Shown: positions 22,337 to 33,741 of the stretch, piece after piece | How the letters are laid out: the number at the start of each line of letters is the position of its first letter | Position numbering within the stretch: position 1 is the stretch's first letter | NCBI GenBank assembly: GCA_030549335.1 | Contig: CM060193.1 | Location: 60,541,146 to 60,605,145, forward strand | From: Pontederia crassipes | Lineage: Eukaryota; Streptophyta; Magnoliopsida; Commelinales; Pontederiaceae | Length of the DNA stretch: 64,000 nt | Reading direction: 5' to 3' | The notes under the pieces: model-generated | What the model was told of the DNA's origin: nothing | The model's input: only the letters and a program-made list of their open reading frames with translations | The model's database searches: none | Program-made: the position numbers and the translations under genes

Positions 22337-23248
22337 GAAAGAAGTGAGACTTTAAGCCTACCATATGGGGCCATGGTCCCACACAAGCATCAACAAGAGC
22401 CAAGCGCTTCCATACAAACATGTAGCTACATGTTGAGTTAAGATGTTTTATACATGAAAGAAGAAATGGACCAGAGGCATAATTCATATGGATTAAATTT
22501 AGTCTGAGTCCGAGGTAAAGTTTTCTGTGCATGCAGATACAGTTGGCCTAAGAGTAATTTTTTTATTGCACAGCATTGAGGAGTATCCAAATCTAATATA
22601 ACTGGACTAATTTATGTCATTTCATATTGCATGTTTGATTATGATAGACGAAAGTCTCTCGACACTAATAGTCTGTATGTTTGGGAGTGAAAGAATGGTA
22701 AGGAAGGAGAAGGGAAAGGAGGATAATTGGTTTCCCTTGTTTGGTTAAGTTTAAATTGGAGGGGAATGAAAGGAAAAGTCCACTCGTTTCTTTTCCATTC
22801 CTCTTTAATTTTTCATTTTTCTTTTCCCTCCAAATCAAAGTGGAAAGAAGGGAAATGACATATTTAGTATGTGTTTCTAATTTTGACCAAATAAATTAAA
22901 CATATAACCATATATGTAAAGAATAAAATTGTCTAAATAAATTAATCACTTAACATTCATTTTATTTCATTCCTGTTAATTATATCAACCAAATAAGAGT
23001 AACTATTCACCTTCATTCTCTTACATTCCCTTCCCATCATTTCCTTTCTCACTCTTTATCTTCCCTTTCCCTTAATGAAATTTGAATCAAACGAGAGAAT
23101 ATTCTAAAATATTCTATGTACGACAATTTTAAACTTCAGACCTAGGCGAAGACAAGACCCAATCTCAAGTCCAGAGACTAATTTGACTTGTGCAACAGCA
23201 ACGATGGCGCAACACATTTCAAGGGGTTGCAAAGTTTGATGCAGTATC
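22337..23248. other. Intergenic DNA with purine/pyrimidine-rich MITE-like block
   Basis: Between about 22665 and 23100 a purine-rich arm (GGTAAGGAAGGAGAAGGGAAAGG) and pyrimidine-rich arms (CTTTATCTTCCCTTTCCC) face each other, with GTTTGGGAG near the left and CAAACGAGAG near the right. This is typical of a degraded hAT-type MITE. No gene is present. Confidence 0.4.
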
Positions 23249-23881
23249 TGTAACAACCGGCTTTTCCTCTTTTAAAATTCAAATTCGAAATTCAAAAAAA
23301 CAAATGTAAAACGAGGGAGTAACCTCCTCTCCCCCCGATTCTCTCCCCCATTCCCCCCACGACCTCTTCCAAAGAGAGAGGGGCGACAGAGGCTATAAGG
23401 GAGAGTGAAGAGCACTCATGCTCACCCTTTGGACTCTTGATTCTGCGCCTCCCTCCTCTGCTCTTCTTCTTCTTCGGTTCCAGTGAACGACGAATGGGCA
23501 GTGCACGGACGAACGATCCAGCGACATCTGATGCACAACAGCCCTCCTTCGATGTGCACGAAGACCAGCTGTACCACCATCGCCGGCCAGGAGCGATCAA
23601 AGATCGAGAAGAGGGCAAACATGCATCGGCGAATCCAGCGATCGAATAGAGGTACCGTAGACCTAAAATCCCCTAGGCGATAAAATGTTAATCCATTGAT
23701 GCACAAGATGATTCAATATTGATCTTGGACCTCCTAGCATTAAGTTTCATATTGAAATCGTCAGAATCCGATGACCGGAGATCAGCCGGAAGTGAGAAAA
23801 ATGATCGGCGGCCCCTGTTTTGCCTATGGAATCGGTCGACCATTTCTGCAAGATCGATCGACCGATTCGTAGAGAACCATG
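23249..23881 (+). repeat. Left part of a probable gypsy-type LTR, interrupted
   Basis: It begins TGTAACAACCGGCTTTTCC, the usual start of many plant Ty3-gypsy LTRs. A CT-rich leader-like region and a GC-rich transcribed-type segment (23330-23650) follow. The last 60 bp contain GGTCGACC / ATCGATCGACCGATTCG motifs that continue right of the CACTA insertion at 31869. The small reading frames here (23292-23706) are judged to be chance. No gypsy coding domain was seen. Confidence 0.45.
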
Positions 23882-24578
23882 CACTACAAGAAAATAGTCA
23901 ATTACAGATGGTCAGAACCGTCTGTAATTTGCCGAGAACCATCGAAAATTACATTTTTTGATTGATTTTTCGACGGATAGCGTTCGTGCGAAAATGACGC
24001 ATCGCAAATGATTTGCAACAGTTATCTCGAAACCGTCGAAATCTTCGACAGTCCAGCTGGCGGGCGCGGTCGTCGATCGGTGAAGATTTAAGACAGTTTG
24101 AGCCATCGATATTTATCAACGATTTGAACTGTCGATACTATCGACGGTTTGAACCATCAAAAATTTAAATCGATGGTTTGAGCCATCGATAAAACCGTTG
24201 AGCTTCGATGGTTTGACCCTTCATTAACTTTCGACGGTTAAAATCGTCGATGCTTATCGACGGGTACGATTGTCTATAAGTTTGAACGGACGGTTAGAAC
24301 CGTCGATAAGTATCGAAACGATTATCGACGGTTCTAACCATCGGAAACATTAAAGAAAAAAATGACAGAAATTAAATGTTCAAACACATAAATACAACAA
24401 TTGTTCATATGTCAATAATGAAATGTAACAGCATGTCCAACACATAGCACATAACACAAATGCAAATCCAAACACACAACACAAAATCATCAAATATCCA
24501 ACACAACACGAAGAAGCTATAGTACTACATCGTCCTCACCGTCGAATTCGCCACGCATCATGTCATGCATCATCTTCT

Positions 24579-25972
24579 TCATCTATTTCTTCGTACGACG
24601 CTCATGTTCTTCAACTCCTTCCTGAATTCCTGCGTAACCTCTTGCCCGATCTGTTCAAACATTTGTTGCATACCTTGATCAGAGGAACCTGATACCGATT
24701 TATGACCATATCCAATATCTGCACTAATGCGACCCTTCTTAACCCCGCGTGGTCCGTCCAAAGTTGTCTTGGGGTCAGCAGTGTGGTGTGACCCTGTGTG
24801 GCTTGCGTAATGTGCTCGACTTCTTTTGTTTTGTAACCCTCTTAAAATTAAAAAAATATAAATCAACTATATTATTTATAATGACGAATTTACTATCTTA
24901 TAGATTTACTTGAAATTTAAAACAAATAACATCAAGTAGATTTACAGACATATGTCTTCCGAGCAAACGATGAAACCCATTCTTTGTTCTTCTTCTGATG
25001 AGTTCGAAGAAATATTTCGTCATGAGTAGGTGGTCTACCAGTCTCTTTCTCCTGCAGTTAAAAATGTCAAATAAAGTATAATATTTTGTCCACGTAATAT
25101 TGAAAGACTTTACCATTTTCTTCGCAATCGTGCTCGTGGAGCACATCCACCCGAATGCAAACAAGCTCCCTGGTTGGACTCCCGATTTGTTTTCGCTTTT
25201 TCGCACTTTGATTTGTACTCATCGGTGGACCACTTTCGTAGCAATTCCATCCAAACAGTCTCAGGGATCCAATTGGATCGTTCTCCTGCAGCTCGAACTT
25301 CCGAAAGCATCGCGGACAATCTCTTTGAGCACCGAGAATTAAAAGCCTTCCACATTTGTTCCATATGCTCGGGATCCCATCACACATCAGCCTGCATGTA
25401 TATAAAATTAATTAAATTAGTATGAAGATAAATTTAAATGACCAAGTTGGCTTCTAAGGATACCTGAAATTCATTAAATAGCATCTGTCGTGTGGCATAA
25501 GGAACTTCCCTCCATGTAAGCCACGCATTAGTATACCTATGTCCCAGCACCTTAGTAACCGCCGTAGCTGCGGGTTTCGACGGTACAAACCTTTACGAAT
25601 ACGAAATTATAAAATGAGATGGATGAATCACAAAATGTAAACATTTCGAAAGACATAAAATAATACTTACCATAAATTATCATATGGTTGTAAGTATGCT
25701 TTGTGCACACGATTTGACGAAGCTGCATTTGAGGGTTCCTCGGAATCAGGAGCTCTAACGGGTTCTTCCGGCAATTGCGTCTCCAGTTTTGCAATATCAG
25801 TGTGAGAGGAAGGAGCCTGCGGAGGAGACTGCCGTTCAATTATGCGAATACACGTGACTGATCTAGAAGCCCACGGAGGAGAAGTATTTCTAGGGACGAC
25901 CTTCTCTTTTCCCTTATTTTTTTCTTTACCAAAACGAAACATTTGCATGATACAAAATTTAATGCATTTCAA
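24579..25972 (-). pseudogene. TNPA-like CACTA gene (Transposase_24-type), decayed
   Basis: Several exons with good splice sites can be followed on the minus strand. The first, 25972-25671, is proline-rich. The second, 25590-25464, is intact and carries W-L-T-W-R-E-V-P and R-Q-M-L-F-N-E-F. A third, about 25391-25111, has W-I-P-E-T-V-W-M-E-L-L, W-S-T-D-E-Y-K-S-K and N-R-E-S. The next, about 25050-24940, has G-R-P-P-T-H-D-E-I-F-L-R-T-H. The last, about 24820-24579, has a helical Q/E-rich tail. This order matches plant En/Spm TNPA-like proteins of the Transposase_24 family, which bind the subterminal repeats. Damage: an in-frame TGA early in the third exon (after A-D-V) and a one-base frameshift near 25155. 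Confidence 0.7.
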
Positions 25973-26420
25973 ATTTACAATTCATACAAAACTTGAAATT
26001 GACAACGCTTTGACTTGATGTCCGGCTACGTCTTGTGTCGCATCTTCAGGAACAGAATTGTAGGTATAACTCGAGAATCAATTCCTAATATTCGGAGGCG
26101 CTTATAAAAAATAAACAAATTAATTCACTTATTTTTATTTTTAAAATTGTGATCATTACTTCAAACACTCAGGAGATGGAAACGAATATGGAAATGCACC
26201 GTCATCATCAGGCATTCGTCGATCCGAATGATCGTCAGCATGCATCGCTAATTATGTTTACAATTTGGCGACAGATGATAATTTAAATAAACCATTCGAA
26301 TATAACATCAATATTAGTCATAATATAATGATAGTCGTAAGCGAACAATTCGTAAGATAATAATAGTCATAATATAACAACCAGATAATTGTAAGATAAC
26401 AATATTACATGAAAATCACA

Positions 26421-29400
26421 TTAGCTAACAATAACATTATTCCTCATCCGAATTACCACATGATTGATATTCATCATCATCCTCTGAAGATGACGTAGTT
26501 TCAATTTCATTTTCATCCGAAGCATTCTCGTCATTTGTATCTCGGCATTATCGAAGTCTTCAAATAATTGTTCTAAATCTTGTAGATCTTCAACTAATTC
26601 AGCATCTACAATAGGTGCCACAGAAGTATGTGAGTCGTCTTGGTATGCACATTACAACGCACCATCAATTTCTATCCTGCTTCTTGCCTTCGTCTTAATT
26701 ACAACCCACCATTGTGCTTTGTCCCTGATCTTTTCATAATATGGCACATAATATATATGTCTTGTAGAGGACGAAATAATGAAAGGATCAAAACGTTCAT
26801 AACACCTATTGTGACATATTTCAACTATCTTGAAATCTTTATGAACTCACATCCCTCTCTTTTTTTTTGGATCAAACTAATTACACTCAAACAATGTGAC
26901 TATATTACCTCCAGTGTATTCCAGCTTAATTATGTCTTTAAGAATACCGTAGTAATCATGTTCATTTTCTCCGTCCGTTGATCCTTTGACACAGACTCCA
27001 CTGTTCACGATTTTCTTCCCTCTCGACCAAGTTTCCGTGTGAAACTTATAACCGTTCACAAAATACACCGGCCAACTTTTAACCTCTCGAGCCGGTCCCC
27101 ATGCCAAATTATGGAGACTAGACATCGTAACGGTACTGAGAACCTAAAATGAAAATGAATGTCAAGAAATAATCGTGAAGACTTGAGTAAGACCAACATC
27201 GTAAGAGTTACTTGATCCTTAAATCACGATGCGAAGTCATTCTCCATTCTATCTTGTACATGTTCTTCAGGGACATTGTAGTACTGCAAGAAAATACTAC
27301 ATACAAAGTGATGGGTTAATCAATCTATAGTTTCACAATGCAAAAAAAAAAAAGAACGCACTGAGACTAAACTTACTTAATGTACCATTGCACCTCCTGC
27401 GTGTTTAGAAAGACATGAATCGTGGCAGACTTGAATTCTGCATCTCTCAGCCATTTAATTTTCAAAATGTCGTCCTAACTGATTGAAGATCAACAAAGAT
27501 GCCACAGTAGACCATTCTTTCGGAACTTTATCATTCCGATGAACTCTAGTCCTCGCATACTTAACATGGGACTCAAAGTAGTAGGAATAAAAGTACAAAA
27601 CCTCTTGAATCATATAGGCTTCACATATGGATCCTTTGACACGTGCTTTATTTTTTATCGTCCTTTTAATTCGATTAAGATATCTTTCAAAAGTATGCAT
27701 CCACCTATATTGTACTGGTCCACATACTCTTGTCTCATATGGCAGATAAATAGGAAAGTGTTCCATGGAATCAAAGAATCCCGGTGGAAATATTCGTTCT
27801 AACTTACATAATATTATCAAAATATTACGCTCCAATTGAATCATATTTTTCATCATTAATGTTGTCGAACACAATTCTTTGAAGAATTGACTCAATTCAG
27901 TGATCGGCTTTCAAATCTTGTTCGGCAAGGATGAGAATGCAGTAGGAAGCAAAGTTTCCATAAATATGTGAAAGTCATGACTTTTCATGTCAAATAAACG
28001 TAAGTTATTCATGTCCACACATCTTGTCAGATTTGATGCATAATCATTCGGCATTCTCAGCTCTTGGATCCATCAACACACTTGAGTTTTTTGCTCTTTA
28101 GTGAGAGCATAACTTGTCTTTATCTTAGATAATCTATCGTTAGGTAAACTAATTAGAACCAAGTCTGGCCGTCGACAGTACTCCTTCAAATCTAGTCTCA
28201 CTTTTAGGTTGTCCTTTATTTTACTCTTAATGTCCATTACAGTGTTGAATACATTTTAAAACACATTTTTTTCAATGTGCATGACATCCAAATTGTGACA
28301 TATCAAACAATCAGACCAATAAGGCAAATCCCAGAATATACATCGTTTGGTCTAGTTATGAGAAACACCATACTCATTGTATGTGACATTTGGATCATCG
28401 ACAATTCTGCATAAAGCATTGACAATGCGACGTAATTGAGATCTTGAGCGTCTGACTGGAGCCATGTCGTGTATAATTATATTCTGTCGAAATGCATTTT
28501 GGTTATTTCTGTACGAATGATCTACTGTAAGAAATTGTCTATGACAATCAAACCAGCTATTTTTGCCCACATTTTTCAAAGTGAACGCATCTGAGTGTTC
28601 CATGCAATATGAATAAACTAGTTTCCCTGCAGTCATCCAACCAGATAATATTTCATAGACAGAAAAATCATTAATTGTCCACAATAAGATAGCTTTCAAT
28701 GTGAAGTTTTGTTTGGTCGACACATCATAAGCGACTACACCATCCCATAATTTTTTTAACACGTCAATTAGAGACTGTAAATATACGTCTATTTTCTGTT
28801 TAGAACTAGGAATAATGCATGTAAAAAACATATAAGGTGCGGACATACAAATTCTATGAGGCAAATTATATGGTGTTACTATGACTAGCCAACATGAATA
28901 AGGAACTGAAGTCTAACCATATGGTGTAAAACCATCCGTGCATAATCCGAGCCTTATGTTCCTTTCGTCACTAGCAAAATCTGGATGCATACGATCAAAA
29001 TGTTTCCACGCTTCATCATCCGATGGGTCATGCTACACCTTCAGAAGTATTATGTTGTGCATGCCACTTCATTTGCGATGCTGACCCTAGAGACGAGTAT
29101 AGTCTTTTAAGTCCTAGAATAAGAGGCAAATAATGCATTCTTTTCACAGCCACTTGAATCTTGTTAGTCACTCTATATCGTTCAGCCCCACAAAATTTGC
29201 ATTCATTTAGATTGATGTCGCCACCATAATATAACATACAACCATCGCGACAACAATCTATTTTAGTTGAGCCAAGACCAAGTTTAGAAATTAATCTTTT
29301 TGTCCTATAAAAATTTTCAGGAATGCGAGCCCCAATTGGTGTGACCTCTTTTAAAATATCTAGAAATGCATCAAAACATGCTTGTGAAATATTGTGATAT

Positions 29401-29924
29401 ACTTTTAGATTCAACATTCTAACCGCAAGTGATAGTTCCGAATGACTTTCACACCCGGACCATAAGGGTTGGCTCGAAGCATTTAGCAACTCAAAAAAAT
29501 CTTTTGCTTTTGAATTTGGTGTCTCTTCATCTTAGTCAAACCTAATATTCTCATACACAGTTGTAGCTGCGTCATAAACTAGTTGTTCGTATTGCGAAGT
29601 AAATCCTTCATGAGGATCGACAAAATGGAGACCTTGATTTGGTACGCTTGTTGAAGGTGCTCTTTCACCTAAATCATCCCATTGCCAATAATTTGGTTTA
29701 AAACCTCTTCTGTATAAGTGAACCTTAATTGTCTCTAACATTTGTAACTTTGTGCTAAGACATTTCAAACAAGGACACATAATTATTCTCTCCTGTTGAA
29801 ATTGTAAAGATTGACAAGCCACACTAGTATAATAATCAACGTCATCTATGAATTCTTGTGTCAAACCTCTACGACAAGAATTATTTCTATTATACATCCA
29901 TCGACGATCGTTCAGATATGACAT
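26421..29924 (-). pseudogene. TNPD-like CACTA transposase, decayed
   Basis: From the ATG at 29924 the protein shows a transposase-associated domain with a C-P-C-x2-C motif and H-L-Y-R-R-G-F (29924-29535). Then comes the Transposase_21 core: the zinc-binding C-R-D-G-C-M-L-Y-Y and C-K-F-C-G (about 29250-29180), D-G-F-T-P-Y-G (about 28925), S-C-W-L-V-I-V-T-P-Y-N-L-P (about 28890) and L-L-W-T-I-N-D-F (about 28680). A DUF4218-type segment follows (27895-27455, with F-P-P-G-F-F-D, M-E-H-F-P-I-Y-L), then a DUF4216-type segment (27125-26877). An acidic tail ends near 26421. Lesions include a TAA at 29532-29534, a frameshift near 29028-29040, a TAG at 28913-28915, a stop at 28352 and several more between 28352 and 27900. 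It is a pseudogene, but the domain order is complete. Confidence 0.85.
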
Positions 29925-31206
29925 AATTTATGCATTATTTGCAAGTTATACTGATTAAATCTCCAAAATTTTATAATAAGAGGCATATCCGAATATCAAT
30001 AATTAGACATACACGAATAATAAGGATTTAGGTGTAAAAAAAACAAAATTTGACAATCACTACAAAGGTTCACATATTAGAACTTTAAATAAAATATGGA
30101 AGAAACATCATAAACAGTAATCAGAACTAATCAGCAACATCATAAACACTAATTGAACTAATCATAAATACTAATTAGAACTAATCACAAACATCATAAA
30201 CACTAATTAAAAGTAATCATATTTGCACTCAATTGACAATAAAATAATTCCAATAACCTGCATTTAAATTAAACATAAGACAACAAAAAATGTAATCTCT
30301 AAATTTATGATACACTCAATTTTTGCATTCTTACACTTTTAAAGTTATCGAAAGGAGTCACCTCACAAAGCTCTTCTCGCAAGAAAACAAAGTCCTGTAC
30401 AAAAAATGAAAATACATTAACATACATCATGAAAAAACATTACATTAACATCCATCACGAAGTCATACCCCACCAAAATTGGCGTCGTCTCGGGCGGATT
30501 CGAACACATGTCGACTAATCAATCTACTATATAATTAATCGTTCATCTCAGTACATGCATTGTACTTAATTACTTAACATGTAATATGTTCTGTAAGTTT
30601 GCAATGAGACAACTGATCAACACATAATCAATTCACGAATACGAAACAATTCTCACAACCGGCCGCCGCGGCCGGATCGTGCCACGGCGGCAGGATCGGG
30701 ACTCAGCAGCTGGATGTGGCCGCGGCGACTGTTCTGGCCGCTGCCACGGCCAGATCTGTCTGCCGCGCACGGCCGGATCTATCCGCCGCGCGCGGTCGGA
30801 TCTGGCTGCCACGGGTGGCCGTATCTGGCCGCCGAGGCCGGATCTGGCTGTCGTGGGCGGTCGGATCTTTCCACGGCACAATGGCAGGATCTGGCCGCCG
30901 CGCGCGGCCGGATGTGGCCGCGCGACGCGACAGGATCTCGCCGCCGTGCACGGCCGGATCTGGCCGCCGAGCAGGAATGAAGGGCGGAGGCTAGGAGAGA
31001 GGCCGGAGGATGGGGACCGGGAGCGTACCTACACCGAAGACGGAAGGTTGCAGAGGCGGCGGCCGGGTCGCAAGCGCAGGCGATGACGGAGCGCGGATGC
31101 CGGGACGTCGGAGCGAGGTCACCGCCGGAGATTGAGAAGAAAGCGATCGCGCGAGATCGAGGGAGGGAAATCGAAATAGTGACTGAGGGGTCGAATATTT
31201 ATAAAG
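29925..31206 (-). promoter_or_regulatory. Promoter and GC-rich leader of the large CACTA element
   Basis: On the minus strand a TATA box (TTTATAAATA, plus positions 31196-31205) precedes a CT-rich start (CCCTCAGTCACTATTTCG) and a very GC-rich leader with repeated GGCCGGATCTGGCCGCC-like units (30660-30980). The equivalent block occurs in the two short copies. From 29925 to 30650 the sequence is AT-rich with ACTAATTAGAACTAATCA-like repeats (30110-30200) and probably holds a leader intron. Open frames on both strands at 30633-31086 are side effects of the GC repeats. Confidence 0.55.
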
Positions 31207-31868
31207 TCCAATTCTGACTGTCTGAACCGTCAAAATGAAGGTAAATAATATAAAATATTAATTCGAATTCAGAAAGCCCAAACCGCTGAATGAACCATCG
31301 AAACTTTTGACGGTTTCTAACGTCGCAAAATATAATATTATATATCCACTGAAATAGAAATATATAATTTATAAATCTTCCTTTTCGACGGTCATAGCTG
31401 TCGAAAATATTTAAATTACAATTGTTTACGAGTTCAAATTCTGACGGTTCTTACCGCTAAAAGTTTCGACAGTTTCTCAAACCGTCGCATTTTTCGACGG
31501 TCAGACTCATCGAAACTCAAAATATAGATAACCCATCAATGTTAACATATTTCGACGATTATGACCGCTGAAAGTTTCGACGGATAGGGGAACCGTCGAT
31601 ATTTTCGACGGTCCGAACCGTCGAAAAAATAACATGGAAACTGGTCACCCGGTTTTACTATCTTCAATGGTCACGAGCATCGATACTTGCGACGAAAAGT
31701 TTCGACAAATTTTAAACCATCGTAAGTTGAGACGGTTAGAACCGTCAAAAAGTTATCTGACGATAATTACAATGGATATTTCGATCCGTCGAAAACACCA
31801 TCGGTAATTCAGATGGATTTACGCCCGTCAAAAATGAACCGTTGAAAATTGGCTATTTTCTTGTAGTG

Positions 31869-33204
31869 ATGCCGACCAGATGACCGGTCGACCGATCCAA
31901 CACGATCGGTCGGCCAATCCGGCGAGAGTCCGCCGAGGACATATGCACGCAATCGGTCAACCGGCCTTGGCAGAACGGTCGACCGATCTTGCGAGGCACC
32001 GACGCATTCTAGCGATCGGTCGACCGATCCACATGAACGGTCGATCAGCTCGGTGCACAGAACGGTCGACCGATCCATCAGGAATCGGTCGACCGGCCCA
32101 GAGTAGGGACTTTGGATCCTGAGATAAAAGACGAAAATACCCCTGTGGTCCAAACGCACTTAGTTATGCCCAAACCTCAATCGGACCACCTGAGGCCATG
32201 TTCAATATAGCAAGGCAAGTTACGGACATTTCGTCCACAGAAAGGGGATTTGACTTTATCCCTTTTCTGAATGATGATTTCAAACTCCACATATGATAAA
32301 GAAGATAAGTAAAGTAAAGATGAAATAACGGGATAGCTATGTACCGTCCAGAGTACAAAGCAAAGATCGAGGTATGGTATAGAGAAGGGCAGGTAGCTAC
32401 ACTGAGGAGATAGTGCACCTACTGGTCTTAACGACCACTGCTCTTGAACCACAAGTTCTCTCCCACTTGTGCTCCGAATAAGGGTGATGTATTGACACAC
32501 TTTTCCCCCACGGGGGCAATATATGAATTACAAAGTATAGTGCCAGAGGGACAGGTAGCTCAGTTGAGGAGACAGTGAACCTACGGGTCCGCAACGACCA
32601 CTGTTCCTGAGGTACATGTCATCTCCCACCTGTATTCCGAAAAGGGTGTGCCTTAACATACACATTTCCTTTCATGGGCATCCTGGCTACACAATACATA
32701 GAGGCATCTCTAGCTTCCCACTTAATTAAGTCAGGCTCGCATATGATAACGAACTTCAAGGATCTTGTAGTAATGTAAAAGACGTAGCATTACACAGAAC
32801 AAAGCAAAGCGTGATAATGTATAACAGAGCAATGTACAGAGCAAGGTATTGATATAGTAATGAACAAAGCATAGACATGGATAAATATTGTCCATGGCCC
32901 ACTGTGACCATTGTTAAAGAGCGAGCTCTTTGATCCTCCTTTTGTTGTTATTGATCTGAATCTGATTATTATTTTATCGGCTATGTATCTATGTGTACTG
33001 GCATTTCGCTCACGGGTATTATTGGAATTTTGTAGGTGAGAATCTTGCTTATGGAGGAGATGGATAACGCAGAGCTCAAGAATAGCCGCACGTGACTTGC
33101 CAAACCCAAAAGCTTTCTGCTCTTTTGTTTCTTTATTTACATTATGAGTCCTTGTATTCCAGAGATATTATGACACACTCTCTTTTGATATAGCACATGT
33201 GACA
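31869..33204 (+). repeat. Right part of the probable gypsy-type LTR
   Basis: Directly after the CACTA target duplication come five copies of a GGTCGACC palindrome in contexts like ATCGGTCGACCGATCC (31884-32096), continuing the motif left of 23881. A 161-bp imperfect tandem repeat follows (32388-32710). An AT-rich stretch with GTTATTGATCTG and CTCACGGGTATTATTGG..TTTTGTAGGTGAG (33010-33040) resembles the 3' part of many plant gypsy LTRs. The right edge is a guess, based on TGACA at 33200-33204. No internal gypsy coding region is visible, so it may be a solo LTR. Confidence 0.4.
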
Positions 33205-33741
33205 ATTTGTTCGGATTATTTGAATTATTTGAACTCTCCTTTTTTTCTTGAATGGTCTCATTATATGTTAACATATGTGATTTTCCAATTATTTCTTTCG
33301 CAAATCCGTTCTTCTATTTAATTCTCTATTATTTTCATTGTCACGTGAATTGATCAAAGTCAATGAAGCAGTAGACAGTGTAGCGCTAATTGCCATCATC
33401 TCCTCCTGATCCTTAATGGGTGATGCTAAGGACAAACACACAGTTCGTGTCCCCCTCCGGTGGCTCAGCGATGCATGACAGGCGCCTCCAGTCCAAGGAA
33501 GGATACAAACAAATCGCGCCCAAAAGCTGAGCAAACAGCATTTTACTTGATCACAGCTCACGTCCGGTACTGATCAGCACTATCCAAGTCTTCAACAGCT
33601 TCCATGAACTGGATCCGCAGGAGGACACATGTAACAATGGCTACCTGCAACCACTTGACCAGGTGATCACTATGTAAAGCATTCAGCCTGCCTTATTGAT
33701 GCTTATCCTTCTTCCTATTCACACTACTCGAGCTAATTCTA
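33205..33741. other. Intergenic DNA, promoter side of the peroxidase gene
   Basis: No gene. Contains the expected promoter of the peroxidase; I could not fix a convincing TATA box. Confidence 0.5.

Larger units (their letters stand above)
23882..31868 (-). mobile_element. Large CACTA (En/Spm-type) transposon with decayed transposase genes
   Basis: It starts CACTACAAGAAAATAG and ends CTATTTTCTTGTAGTG, a 16-bp perfect inverted repeat, flanked by ATG on both sides (23879-23881, 31869-31871). Its length is 7,987 bp. Subterminal regions (23900-24340 and 31200-31860) are full of CGACGG/CCGTCG palindromes. Both genes are on the minus strand: a TNPD-like transposase (26421-29924) and a TNPA-like gene (24579-25972). 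A promoter and GC-rich leader occupy 30650-31206. Stops and frameshifts in both genes mean this copy should not make functional transposase, although the ends are intact and could be moved in trans. Confidence 0.93.

Noticed and set aside
23292-23706. Overlapping 66-108-codon frames near the gypsy-like LTR start
   Set aside because: Lie in a GC/CT-rich LTR-like leader, open on both strands, no motif.
30633-31086. Frames of 80-135 codons in the GC-rich part of the large CACTA element
   Set aside because: Open in several frames on both strands because of GGCCGGATCTGGCC repeats; better read as leader.
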